Source of the DNA: Bog-793 sp035625025
Lineage (GTDB): Bacteria > Actinomycetota > Acidimicrobiia > Acidimicrobiales > Bog-793
Assembly (NCBI GenBank): GCA_035625025.1
Contig: DASPQJ010000015.1
Span: 1 to 64,000 of the forward strand
Direction of reading: 5' to 3'
Length of the DNA: 64,000 nucleotides
Shown here: positions 25,392 through 37,304 of the stretch, in pieces
Layout of the letters: each line of letters opens with the position of its first letter
Numbering within the stretch: the stretch's first letter is position 1
Translations under genes and position numbers: made by a program
The notes under the pieces: model-generated
The model's input: only the letters and a program-made list of their open reading frames with translations
Told to the model about the DNA's origin: nothing
Databases searched by the model: none

Positions 25392-26225
25392 ATGCCTCCT
25401 GAGACCGCCTCGCTTCCGCCGCCCAAGGTCCACCCGTCGTCGGTCGTCGGCCCCGAAGTCGAGCTTGGGCTCGCCGTCGAGGTGGGTCCGCTCTGCCTGC
25501 TTGACGGCAGAATAAAGATCGGCGCGCGCTCGCGGCTGATAGGCCACGTCACGATTCTGGGCGACACCGAAATCGGCGAGGCCAACATCTTTCATCCCAA
25601 CGCGGTGATCGGCGACGAGCCCCAGGACCTCGCTTACACCGGCGGGCGGCGGCTGGTCCGGATCGGTAATCGCAACATCTTCCGCGAGGGCGCAACCGTC
25701 CATCGCGGCAGCGAACGCGGGGAAATCACGATCCTCGGCGATGACATCTTCATGATGCAGAATTCGCACATCGCTCACGACTGCCGCATCGCCAACTCAG
25801 TCATCATCGGCGGCGGCGCGCTGCTGGCCGGATGGGTCGAGGCCGGCGAGCGCGCGCTCATCTCGGGCAACTGCGTGGTTCATCAGTACACGCGGATCGG
25901 CAGGCTTGCGCTCGCGCGCGGCGGGAGCCGGATGAGCCGCGACATCCCGCCGTTTTGCATCACCGACGGGGTCCATACGCTTCGCGCAATCAACGTGATC
26001 GGGCTTCGCCGCGCGGGCTTCGACGCCGCCGCGATCGGCGCGCTCCGCCGTGCGTTCGTGGCGCTGTTTGGCGAGCGGCAGAATCTGAAGGACGCGATCG
26101 CGCGCCTCGAGGCGGCGGGCCCTCTCACCGCCGAGGTCGCCGAGATGATCGATTTCATCCGCGCAAGCAAGCGCGGCGTCGCCTTCGGCCCGCGGCAGCG
26201 GGGCGAAGCCGACAGCGAGAGCTAG
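25392..26225 (+). CDS. lpxA: Acyl-ACP--UDP-N-acetylglucosamine O-acyltransferase
   Basis: LpxA carries out the first step of lipid A synthesis. The 277-residue protein shows hexapeptide-repeat left-handed beta-helix sequence from about residue 10 to 190 and the conserved I-G-D-E-P-Q-D-L motif. The catalytic histidine sits in N-S-H-I-A-H-D-C near 122-129. An alpha-helical C-terminal region (R-R-A-F-V-A-L-F) follows. It is slightly longer than the usual 262 residues and is not next to lpxD, fabZ or lpxB. Its presence shows that this part of the window comes from a Gram-negative cell with lipopolysaccharide. Confidence 0.92.
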   Translation: MPPETASLPPPKVHPSSVVGPEVELGLAVEVGPLCLLDGRIKIGARSRLIGHVTILGDTEIGEANIFHPNAVIGDEPQDLAYTGGRRLVRIGNRNIFREGATVHRGSERGEITILGDDIFMMQNSHIAHDCRIANSVIIGGGALLAGWVEAGERALISGNCVVHQYTRIGRLALARGGSRMSRDIPPFCITDGVHTLRAINVIGLRRAGFDAAAIGALRRAFVALFGERQNLKDAIARLEAAGPLTAEVAEMIDFIRASKRGVAFGPRQRGEADSES

Positions 26226-26252
26226 CAGGCTGGTGACAGATCACCGCCTGCT
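26224..26252 (+). terminator. Hairpin at the lpxA stop, possible terminator
   Basis: A 12-bp stem with one bulged T (26224-26230 with 26246-26252; 26232-26236 with 26241-26245) and a CAGA loop begins within the stop codon of lpxA. The downstream tail is pyrimidine-rich (CCCCCTCTCTTATCTC) rather than a pure T-run, so efficiency is uncertain. Confidence 0.5.
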
Positions 26253-26318
26253 CCCCCTCTCTTATCTCCCCCGGAAAAGACCGGGAGAGAAGATAGAGGA
26301 AAGCAGCCATCTTTCACG

Positions 26319-26378
26319 CAGCATGTTGAGACCGCAGGGCGGTCGAACCGCGAGGGTCCCGCTTTTCTCAACATGCTG
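26319..26378. repeat. Inverted repeat with 12-base perfect arms
   Basis: CAGCATGTTGAG at 26319-26330 is matched by its exact reverse complement at 26367-26378, with a 36-base GC-rich spacer. It lies between lpxA and ccmE with no gene inside. It could be a transcript structure or one copy of a dispersed intergenic repeat; a second copy is not seen in this window. Confidence 0.55.
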
Positions 26379-26437
26379 CTGAAGACGCTCCTGCGACCGT
26401 GCTTGCCCGGTGTTTCGGGCGGCGATACAAGGAAGTT

Positions 26438-26881
26438 ATGCGTTTTCGCCTTCGTTTTGTGATCGGGGTGGGACTAATTGCCGCCGCCCTCGCGTACCTG
26501 ATTACCACTGCAATCCGGAACACGTCGGAGTACTACCTGACCGTCACCGAGGCCAGTTCGCGCGCCTCCGAACTGCAAGGTCAGTCGCTGCGCGTTGCGG
26601 GCCGGGTCAAGCCCGACACGATAAGCTGGGAGCCATCGACGCTGACGCTCAAGTTCGAGATCGCGCCGATTCCGGAGCCCGCGCCCGACGGCGTCAAGCC
26701 GGTGGCATCGAGCGAGCCGCCCTCGTTCAAGGTGACGTGCGTCGGACAGCCCAAGCCGGATATGTTCGCGGCCGGCCGCGATGTAATCGTCGAGGGCCGG
26801 CTCGATTCGCAAGGCGCGATCGCCGCATCGCAAGTGCTCACGAGTTGCCCTTCCAAGTACGAACCCAAGAAGGGACAATGA
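26438..26881 (+). CDS. ccmE: Cytochrome c maturation haem chaperone CcmE, cysteine variant
   Basis: CcmE receives haem from CcmC/CcmD and delivers it to CcmF. The 147-residue protein has a signal anchor (about residues 6-24), then an OB-fold beta-barrel (Q-S-L-R-V-A-G-R-V-K, V-I-V-E-G-R-L). The haem-attaching motif near the C-terminus is C-P-S-K-Y rather than the usual H-x-x-x-Y, so it is the C(X3)Y variant described for some archaea and sulfate reducers. ATG 26438 follows AAGGAAG closely. It opens the ccm cluster. Confidence 0.85.
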   Translation: MRFRLRFVIGVGLIAAALAYLITTAIRNTSEYYLTVTEASSRASELQGQSLRVAGRVKPDTISWEPSTLTLKFEIAPIPEPAPDGVKPVASSEPPSFKVTCVGQPKPDMFAAGRDVIVEGRLDSQGAIAASQVLTSCPSKYEPKKGQ

Positions 26882-26888
26882 TGGGCTG

Positions 26889-28898
<2,010 letters not shown>

Positions 28899-28900
28899 GC

Positions 28901-29398
28901 TTGCGCGCGCCCCTGCGCTCCGCGATCGCTGCCGCGGCCGTGCTCGTGCTTGCCTCCGCGTTCTCAGGCGCGGCGGCCCCCGCGTTCGCCGCCGAACGTC
29001 CCACGCGCGCGCAGATCGCCGAGGGGCTGACGTGCCAGTGCGGATGCGGCCTCACGGTCGCCAACTGCAACCATCCCCAGTGCTCTTTTTCGGTGCCGGT
29101 GCGCGCGGAAATCGATTCGATGATCGCACGCGGCATGACCTCCGCGCAGATATTTGCGTTCTATCGCCACAAGTACGGCGAGAAAGTGCTTTCCGCACCC
29201 CCCGCCGAGGGTTTCAACCTGCTCGCGTGGACGATGCCGTTTCTGGCCGTGCTGCTGGGCGGCACGCTCATCGTAATCGCGGCCAACCGATGGCGGCTTG
29301 CGGCGCCCGCGCCTTCGACGGGTGCGCCGGAGCGCGATCGCGAATTGGACTCCGCGCTCAAGCGCAAGCTCGATGAGGAAATCCGGGAGCAGCTCTGA
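28901..29398 (+). CDS. ccmH: CcmH-like apocytochrome reductase subunit with atypical cysteines
   Basis: This 165-residue protein has a signal peptide (A-A-A-A-V-L-V-L-A-S-A-F-S-G), then a CcmH domain and a C-terminal membrane helix (F-L-A-V-L-L-G-G-T-L-I-V-I). The usual L-R-C-x-x-C active site is replaced by L-T-C-Q-C-G-C-G followed by C-N-H-P-Q-C, giving five cysteines and no CxxC. The remaining domain (I-A-R-G-M-T-S-A-Q-I, Y-G-E-K-V-L) is typical. A TTG at 28901, six bases after GAGAGAGG, is the best start. It works with CcmF in the haem lyase step. Confidence 0.78.
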   Translation: MRAPLRSAIAAAAVLVLASAFSGAAAPAFAAERPTRAQIAEGLTCQCGCGLTVANCNHPQCSFSVPVRAEIDSMIARGMTSAQIFAFYRHKYGEKVLSAPPAEGFNLLAWTMPFLAVLLGGTLIVIAANRWRLAAPAPSTGAPERDRELDSALKRKLDEEIREQL

Positions 29399-29401
29399 AT
29401 C

Positions 29402-29908
29402 GTGATCTTCCTGGCCGCCATCATGATTATTGCGGGAGTTGCGCTGTTTGTCGCAGCGCCGCTCGCCGCTGGGATGTATTCGGTGCCTCGAAGCGGCGGG
29501 GCCGACCCGGAACTCGAACGGCTCGAGCATCAGCGCGCCTTCGCCGTGCAAGGCCTGCGCGAACTCGAGTTCGATCGCGAGATGGGCAAGCTGTCCGATG
29601 CGGATTACGAGACGCTGCGCGCGGGGCTGGAGAATCGGGCGCTCGATGCGATGGGGGCGATAGAGAAACTGCGCGCCGAGTCGCAAAAGAGCGCAGCCGC
29701 GCGCGTCGCGCCGCTCCACATCCAGCCGCCGGTACGTCCCGAATCCGCCGCCCCCGCCGCTCCGGCGCGTGCGCCGATTGCGCCAGGATCGTCCAAGGAC
29801 GTATTTTGCCCGCAATGCGGGATGCGCATGGCGAGGAATGCCAATTTCTGCGGCGGGTGCGGCGCGGGGCTGCGCCCGGCGGGCCGCGCCACGGGCTGGT
29901 CTGACTGA
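29402..29908 (+). CDS. CcmI-like N-terminal region fused to a zinc ribbon
   Basis: This 168-residue protein has an N-terminal membrane helix (residues 3-24). Then comes A-V-Q-G-L-R-E-L-E-F-D-R-E-M-G-K-L-S with D-A-D-Y, the signature of the N-terminal part of CcmI-type proteins. The tetratricopeptide domain of true CcmI is missing. Instead a proline/alanine linker leads to a C-terminal zinc ribbon, C-P-Q-C-G-M...C-G-G-C-G. The start is GTG. It lies between ccmH and ccmA, with a 1-base overlap to ccmA, so it probably has a role in apocytochrome handling or assembly; the zinc ribbon role is unknown. Confidence 0.65.
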   Translation: MIFLAAIMIIAGVALFVAAPLAAGMYSVPRSGGADPELERLEHQRAFAVQGLRELEFDREMGKLSDADYETLRAGLENRALDAMGAIEKLRAESQKSAAARVAPLHIQPPVRPESAAPAAPARAPIAPGSSKDVFCPQCGMRMARNANFCGGCGAGLRPAGRATGWSD

Positions 29909-30612
29909 TGGCGGCGCCGGTTGTAGAAACTCACGGCCTCGGCAAGACCTTCGGCCTGCATCCCGTCTTGCGCGAGATCGAATTCCGCCTGCTGCCGGGC
30001 CGCGGCGCGGCGGTGATCGGCGGCAACGGCGCCGGCAAATCGACGCTGCTTTCGATTCTGGCCGGACTGTCGGCGCCGAGCGAAGGTCAGGCGCTCGTTT
30101 TCGGGATCGATTCGCGCCGGCTCGGCCCGCGCTACCGGCGGCGGATCGGGATGATTTCGCATCGGAGCTATCTCTATCCGAACCTCACCGCGCGCGAGAA
30201 CCTCGAGTTCTACGCATCGCTCTACGGTGTCGCCGATGCGCCCACTCAGATCGATACCTGGCTTGCCAGGGTCGGGCTGGAGGCTTCCGCAGACGAGCGC
30301 GTGCGCGCGTTCTCGCGCGGGATGGAACAGCGGCTTGCCGCCGCGCGCGCGATGATCGCCGACCCGATGCTCCTGCTCCTCGATGAGCCGTTCTCATCGC
30401 TCGATACCGACGGCCAGGCGCTGATGTCGAGACTCGTCGTGGCGGCGCTCGCCAGGGGAGCCGCAGTCGTCGCAACCGCGCACGCGGTGCCCGAAATCGA
30501 GAACGCCGAGTTGGATCTTTACGAGATCGTGCGCGGGCGGATGTTCCCGCTCAAGGAAAAGGAAAGAGAGGAGGTCCGGCACGGGCGCTTGCGCACGCTG
30601 CTTGGACGCTGA
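29908..30612 (+). CDS. ccmA: Haem exporter ABC transporter ATP-binding protein CcmA
   Basis: This 234-residue ABC ATPase has Walker A (G-G-N-G-A-G-K-S-T) near residues 38-46, the signature F-S-R-G-M-E-Q-R near 133 and Walker B (M-L-L-L-L-D-E-P) near 153. With CcmB and CcmC/D it releases haem-loaded CcmE. Family assignment to CcmA rather than a generic ABC protein rests on position directly before ccmB and ccmC. It overlaps the preceding gene by one base. Confidence 0.9.
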   Translation: MAAPVVETHGLGKTFGLHPVLREIEFRLLPGRGAAVIGGNGAGKSTLLSILAGLSAPSEGQALVFGIDSRRLGPRYRRRIGMISHRSYLYPNLTARENLEFYASLYGVADAPTQIDTWLARVGLEASADERVRAFSRGMEQRLAAARAMIADPMLLLLDEPFSSLDTDGQALMSRLVVAALARGAAVVATAHAVPEIENAELDLYEIVRGRMFPLKEKEREEVRHGRLRTLLGR

Positions 30613-30616
30613 GGCG

Positions 30617-31288
30617 ATGGCGGCGTTCACCGCGATTCTGCGCAAGGACCTGCGCCTCGAGATGCGCAGCGGCCAGAGCACGATCGCGCTCATCGCGCTC
30701 GCCCTGCTCGTGCTCGTCGTGCTGGTCTTCGCGCTCGATCCCGCGGTCGCCCGCGGACCCCAGACCGCGGCGGGCGCGTTATGGGTAGCGCTGGTTTTCT
30801 CCGGGATGCTCGGCGCCACCCGCGCGCTCACCGCCGAGAGCGAGAACGGATGCATCCGCGGCCTGCTGCTGAGCCCCGCCGATCGCGCGGGACTTTATGC
30901 CGCCAAGCTGGCTGCGGCCTTCATCTTCATGATGATCGCGGAGGGGGCGGCCGTCGTGATGATGGTGCTGTTCTTCAACCTCGAGTTCGACACGGCGCTG
31001 ATGCGGGTTGCGCCGGTGATCGCGCTGGGCGCGCTCGGATTCGCGTCGATCGCGACCCTGCTCGCGGCGATAACCGGACGCTCGCGCGCGAGCGACCTGA
31101 TGCTGCCGCTGCTGGCGGTCCCGATGTACGTGCCCGCCCTGATTGCCGGGGTCCGCGCCAGCACGGCCGCGCTGTCGGGATTGCCGTTTTCGGCCGCCCG
31201 CGACTGGATCGAGATACTCGTCGCGTTCAACGTGCTATTCGTGAGCGCGGGCTACCTGCTCTTCGAGCACGTAATCACGGAGGAATAG
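30617..31288 (+). CDS. ccmB: Haem exporter membrane protein CcmB
   Basis: This 223-residue protein has six membrane segments. The start A-I-L-R-K-D-L-R-L-E-M-R is typical of CcmB (and of other ABC-2 permeases), and A-L-W-V-A-L-V-F-S-G-M is the conserved first-helix region. ATG 30617 follows the CcmA stop by four bases; an in-frame TTG at 30602 is less likely. It forms the transporter with CcmA. Confidence 0.9.
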   Translation: MAAFTAILRKDLRLEMRSGQSTIALIALALLVLVVLVFALDPAVARGPQTAAGALWVALVFSGMLGATRALTAESENGCIRGLLLSPADRAGLYAAKLAAAFIFMMIAEGAAVVMMVLFFNLEFDTALMRVAPVIALGALGFASIATLLAAITGRSRASDLMLPLLAVPMYVPALIAGVRASTAALSGLPFSAARDWIEILVAFNVLFVSAGYLLFEHVITEE

Positions 31289-31299
31289 AGGTCGCCATC

Positions 31300-32007
31300 A
31301 TGGCTCGGAAATTGGTCACTTCGCTCGGTGTCCTGAGTCTCATCCTCGTGATCACGGCGCTCTACATGGTCTTCGAGTACGTTCCCACCGAGGCCGACGA
31401 GGGGATCGTGCAGCGCATTTTCTATTTCCACGTCCCGTGCGCGTGGATCGCGTTCATGGCATTCGGCCTGGTCGCGGTCGCGGGCATCTTTTACCTGTGG
31501 CTCGGCGGACAAATCTGGGACGATCTTGGCCATGCCGCGGCGGAGACCGGGATGCTTTTCTGCACGCTGATGCTTGTCAGCGGGTCGCTATGGGCACGGC
31601 CGATGTGGGGCACGTGGTGGACCTGGGACTCGCGCCTGACGAGCACGTTCATCCTGTGGCTGCTGTATGGCGGCTACCTGATGCTGCGCGTGATGATCGA
31701 AGACTCGCGCCAGGTGGCGCGTTTCGCCGCGGTGATCGGTATCGTGGCGGCGCTGGATGTTCCGGTGATCATTCTTTCGGTGCGGCTGTGGCGCACGATT
31801 CATCCGGCGGTGCTCGTAACGCGCCAGGGCGGACACGGGCTCCAGGATCCGCGGATGGTTGCGACGCTGCTGGTATCGCTGACGGCGATAACCGTGACAT
31901 TCGCATGGCTGTTCCTGGTGCGATTCGCGGAACTGAGGATGGGGACGCGGCTTGCCGCCTTGGCCCGCGGGATCGCGCTGGCCGAGGTTCGCTCGGGGGA
32001 CATTTGA
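31300..32007 (+). CDS. ccmC: Haem attachment protein CcmC
   Basis: This 235-residue integral membrane protein has the tryptophan-rich motif M-W-G-T-W-W-T-W-D-S-R near residues 101-111 and conserved histidines in F-H-V-P-C-A-W (near 43) and T-I-H-P-A-V (near 167). It attaches haem to CcmE. Six hydrophobic segments are visible. The start ATG 31300 follows a GAGG purine block; the longer in-frame reading back to 30781 is a shadow of ccmB. Confidence 0.93.
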   Translation: MARKLVTSLGVLSLILVITALYMVFEYVPTEADEGIVQRIFYFHVPCAWIAFMAFGLVAVAGIFYLWLGGQIWDDLGHAAAETGMLFCTLMLVSGSLWARPMWGTWWTWDSRLTSTFILWLLYGGYLMLRVMIEDSRQVARFAAVIGIVAALDVPVIILSVRLWRTIHPAVLVTRQGGHGLQDPRMVATLLVSLTAITVTFAWLFLVRFAELRMGTRLAALARGIALAEVRSGDI

Positions 32008-32201
32008 TGGAACACTTCGGATACTTGTTCGCCACTTACAGCATTATCTTCGTCGCAATGTTTCTGTACGTAGCGTTCATATGGCAGCGGCAGTCGCGGC
32101 TTGAGTCCGAAGTGCGCGCCCTCGAAGCGAAGCTCAAGGCGCTGACCGAGCCGAGAAGCGAATCGGGCGGCGCCGAATCCGGCTCCAAGCCTTCACCGTA
32201 G
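32007..32201 (+). CDS. ccmD: CcmD-like small membrane protein
   Basis: This 64-residue protein has a single membrane helix (I-I-F-V-A-M-F-L-Y-V-A-F-I) followed by a charged coiled-coil tail, as in CcmD, which aids release of holo-CcmE. The ATG overlaps the ccmC TGA by one base. It is too divergent to identify by sequence alone; position, size and topology support the call. Confidence 0.75.
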   Translation: MEHFGYLFATYSIIFVAMFLYVAFIWQRQSRLESEVRALEAKLKALTEPRSESGGAESGSKPSP

Positions 32202-32368
32202 GACCCACACGGCGTTGCCCGTGGCGCGCCCAATCGAAGCGTCCTTGGGGACGCGACCCAAGCGAGCCGGGGCGCCTGCCATGGTCGGGGAGGGTGCCGA
32301 AGACCTCGCGCCGGGGCCGCATTGCACAGCGCCGTTTCATGCGCATCTTGGATAGCTGGACCCGCTGA

Positions 32369-33454
32369 ATGGAATTCCGCGACTACTACAAGCTCCTGGG
32401 CGTCGAGCGCAACGCATCCGAGGCGGAAATCAAGAGCGCCTACCGGAAACTCGCGCGCAAGTATCATCCCGACGTCAACCCCGGCAACAAGACCGCCGAG
32501 GCCAGGTTCAAGGAGATCAACGAGGCCTACCAGGTCCTGAGCGATCCCGAGAAGCGCAAGAAATACGATGAACTCGGCGCAGACTGGGAGCGCGGAATCT
32601 CCGAGGAGGAGATGCGGCGCCGGTACGCGCAAGCGGCCGCAGGCGCGGCGGGCGGCGGGGCGCGCGGATTTGCAACCGGCGGCTTCAGCGACTTTTTCGA
32701 GCAGTTCTTCGGCGGGCTGGGCGGCTTTCGCACGCGCGGCTTCGAGGAATACGGCTTTGCGGGAGAGCCGCAGCGAGCGCCCGATTTGAGGGCCGAGGTT
32801 CGAATCGCGCTCATGGATGCGATCCGCGGCGCGAAGCGGCGGCTCGAACTGATGTCCGAGGATGAATGCGTCGCATGCGGCGGAACCGGCATGGTGGGCC
32901 GCGAGGAGCGCCAGGGCAAGACCCGCGTAATCCGCTCGGCGCAACCGTGTCCGGCCTGCGGCGGTCGCGGATCGATCCCGTCGCCCCGCACGCTCGAGGT
33001 CACCATCCCGGCCGGGGTGAGCGACGGCACGCATCTGCGCCTCAGAGGGCAGGGCGGGCGCGGCCCGCGCGCCGACTTAAACGGCGACCTCTACCTCACC
33101 ATCCGCATCGAGCCGCATCCGGTTTTCACGGTCGCCGGGCGGGACGTGCGATGCGTTCTGCCGGTGTGGGACTACGAGGCGTCGCTCGGCGCCGATGTCA
33201 CCGCGCCGACGCCGGAGGGCAAAATCTCGCTCAAGATTCCCGCGGGAAGCCAGAGCGGCCGCGTGATGCGGCTTAGGGGCCGCGGGCTGCCCGCGCGCGC
33301 CAAGGATCCTGCCGGCGATTTGCTCTATGAACTCAAGGTGCTCGCGCCGATCGATCTCACTTCTGATGAGCGGGCGCTGATGGAGCAGATCGCGCAGCGG
33401 CGACGCGCGCGCTCGGTGGCAGACCCGCGCGCCGAGTTGATGGCGAAGAGTTGA
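32369..33454 (+). CDS. DnaJ-family co-chaperone with a reduced zinc finger
   Basis: This 361-residue protein has an N-terminal J domain (residues 4-70) with the H-P-D motif, then a Gly/Phe-rich region (G-F-S-D-F-F-E-Q-F-F-G-G). Only two zinc-finger repeats follow (C-V-A-C-G-G-T-G near 167; C-P-A-C-G-G-R-G near 194) where DnaJ has four. Two beta-sandwich substrate-binding domains complete it. It stimulates Hsp70 ATPase activity. The organisation is between type I DnaJ and type II CbpA. The next gene, a MerR-type regulator, starts two bases after its stop. Confidence 0.88.
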   Translation: MEFRDYYKLLGVERNASEAEIKSAYRKLARKYHPDVNPGNKTAEARFKEINEAYQVLSDPEKRKKYDELGADWERGISEEEMRRRYAQAAAGAAGGGARGFATGGFSDFFEQFFGGLGGFRTRGFEEYGFAGEPQRAPDLRAEVRIALMDAIRGAKRRLELMSEDECVACGGTGMVGREERQGKTRVIRSAQPCPACGGRGSIPSPRTLEVTIPAGVSDGTHLRLRGQGGRGPRADLNGDLYLTIRIEPHPVFTVAGRDVRCVLPVWDYEASLGADVTAPTPEGKISLKIPAGSQSGRVMRLRGRGLPARAKDPAGDLLYELKVLAPIDLTSDERALMEQIAQRRRARSVADPRAELMAKS

Positions 33455-33455
33455 G

Positions 33456-33761
33456 ATGATGGCGCGGCGGACCACATCCCAGGCGCGGCCCCGGCGCTCA
33501 TCCCCTGTCCGCGCGGCGTTTCTGAGCCGCGCAGTCTTGTGCGACCTCGGTGGAATCAGCGAGCGGCAGTTGGCGGTGTGGGAGTTCGAGGAGTTGCTCG
33601 CTCCCGCGCGCGTGATCGACGTCGGCGGACGGCGCGAGCCGCTCTACAATCGCGAGACGCTCCGGCGCATCCGCGTGATCCGCACGCTCGCCGAGGAACT
33701 CGACGTGAACCTCCCCGGCATCGGGATCATCCTCCATCTGCTCGACCAACTGGGGCGCTGA
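33456..33761 (+). CDS. MerR/HspR-like regulator (or CbpM-like modulator)
   Basis: This 101-residue protein has an N-terminal basic tail. It is followed by a winged-helix MerR domain: I-S-E-R-Q-L-A-V-W-E-F-E-E-L-L-A-P-A-R, then R-R-E-P-L-Y-N-R-E-T-L-R-R-I and a helix D-V-N-L-P-G-I-G-I-I-L-H-L. The N-L-x-G-I-x-x-I-L motif is usual in HspR, which represses dnaK/dnaJ operons, and in CbpM, which binds the J domain. Tight linkage to the DnaJ-like gene supports either role. ATG 33456 or 33459 could be the start. Confidence 0.75.
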   Translation: MMARRTTSQARPRRSSPVRAAFLSRAVLCDLGGISERQLAVWEFEELLAPARVIDVGGRREPLYNRETLRRIRVIRTLAEELDVNLPGIGIILHLLDQLGR

Positions 33762-33884
33762 GCGCGGCCCAATTCCGCATGGCGGCCGGCGTCATTCACG
33801 ATGGCGCAGGAGCTATACTATTGGGGCCATTCGCATCGATTCGGCTCCGCTGCGGGGCCGGGCCGTCGCGGATGATTGTGACTG

Positions 33885-35285
33885 ATGATGCCTCGTGACG
33901 AGCGAAATATCGTACCCTCTGCGGTCGCGGGCGCGCTCGCGCGCATCGGGGTCGCACGGGACGAGCTGATCCTGGTTGCGCTTTCGGGCGGGCCGGACTC
34001 GGTCGCGCTCCTGCACGCTTTGCTCGATGCGCGCGAGCGATTCGGCTATCGCATCGCGGCGGCGCATCTCAATCATGCGCTGCGCGGCGCGGAATCCGAT
34101 CGCGACGAGGCGTTCGTCCGCGCGCTTTGCGCCAGAGTGGGGATCGAGCTTACCGTCGAGCGCGCGGCCGGACTCGACGCTCACACTGCGAATCTTGAAG
34201 AACGCGCGCGAGAGGCGCGCCACGAGTTCCTCGGCCGCATCGCCGATCGAATCGGCGCAGCGCACATCGCGCTCGCCCATCATGCGGGCGACCAGGCCGA
34301 GACGGTCATCATGCGGATGCTCCGCGGTGCGGGTGTCGCGGGAATCGGCGCGATGGCCGAGTCAGGGCCGGGACGGCTGATTCGCCCGATGCTCACCGTC
34401 GGGCGCTCCGCGATCCTCAGTTATCTCGAAGCGATCGGCGCCGGCTTCGTCGAGGACACGAGCAACGCGTCGATGGCGCCGCTTCGAAATCGAATCCGCC
34501 ACGAGTTGCTCCCGATGCTGGAGCGCGAGTACGCCCCCGGCGCGGGGCGGCGGCTTGCGGCGCTCGCCGCCGAGATGCGCGCGGTCGATGAGTTCGTCGA
34601 GCGGGAGGCCGAGCGCGAGCTTGCCGCGATGCGGCACGCCGGCGGCGGATTCGTGCTTGACCGGTTTGCGGCGCTCGACCCCGCATTGCGCGGGCCGGTG
34701 GTGCGCGCACTGCTTCGCAATTCGACGGGCGATCTCCGCCGAATCGGCCGCGCGCACGTGGATGCGGTGGTGCGGCTCGTCCTCGACGGACCACCCAATG
34801 GCGAAGTCGTCCTGCCCGGTGGATGGCGCGCGCGGCGAGAATACGGCCGTCTCCGTATCGAACGCATCGCGCGCACGGCTCAGCCAAAATTCGAAGTCCC
34901 GCTCGCTCTCGATGGTACGACCGAGGTTCGCGGCTGCGGCTTCGCTTTCGATGCGCGCCTTATCTCCGCGCCCGATGCGCCGATGCCGCCGGATGACCGC
35001 CGCGCCCTGTTCGACGCGGGCGCGATTGGCGGCATGAGCCTGGTCGTGCGCAACTTCATCGCGGGCGACCGCATCGAGCCGCTCGGTCTGGGCGCATCGC
35101 GCAAGGTAAAAGAGGTGTTCATCGACCGCAAGGTGCCGCGCCGCCGCCGCGCCTCCTGGCCGGTCGTGACGCTCGCCGACGAGGTCGTGTGGCTTCCGGG
35201 GCTCGCGCGCGGCGTGCGAGCGCTGGTGACCCCGGCGACCCGGGTCGTGCTCAGAGTCGAGGCGCGCGGCCCATGGGAATTGTGA
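33885..35285 (+). CDS. tilS: tRNA(Ile)-lysidine synthetase
   Basis: This 466-residue enzyme converts the wobble cytidine of the AUA-reading tRNA to lysidine. The PP-loop motif L-S-G-G-P-D-S-V-A-L-L at about residues 29-39 binds ATP. H-L-N-H-A-L-R-G and A-H-H-A-G-D-Q-A-E-T are further conserved TilS motifs, and the C-terminal domain (P-P-D-D-R-R-A-L-F-D) is present. It lies directly upstream of ftsH, a common bacterial order. Confidence 0.92.
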   Translation: MMPRDERNIVPSAVAGALARIGVARDELILVALSGGPDSVALLHALLDARERFGYRIAAAHLNHALRGAESDRDEAFVRALCARVGIELTVERAAGLDAHTANLEERAREARHEFLGRIADRIGAAHIALAHHAGDQAETVIMRMLRGAGVAGIGAMAESGPGRLIRPMLTVGRSAILSYLEAIGAGFVEDTSNASMAPLRNRIRHELLPMLEREYAPGAGRRLAALAAEMRAVDEFVEREAERELAAMRHAGGGFVLDRFAALDPALRGPVVRALLRNSTGDLRRIGRAHVDAVVRLVLDGPPNGEVVLPGGWRARREYGRLRIERIARTAQPKFEVPLALDGTTEVRGCGFAFDARLISAPDAPMPPDDRRALFDAGAIGGMSLVVRNFIAGDRIEPLGLGASRKVKEVFIDRKVPRRRRASWPVVTLADEVVWLPGLARGVRALVTPATRVVLRVEARGPWEL

Positions 35286-35333
35286 ACCGCTCGTTGCTTG
35301 GTCATAAACCGGCGTGGTACCTTTTAAGCAGGG

Positions 35334-37304
<1,971 letters not shown>

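Noticed and set aside
30781..32007. 408-residue open frame covering ccmB and ccmC
   Set aside because: Only the part after ATG 31300 is CcmC; the rest is an alternative frame of ccmB.
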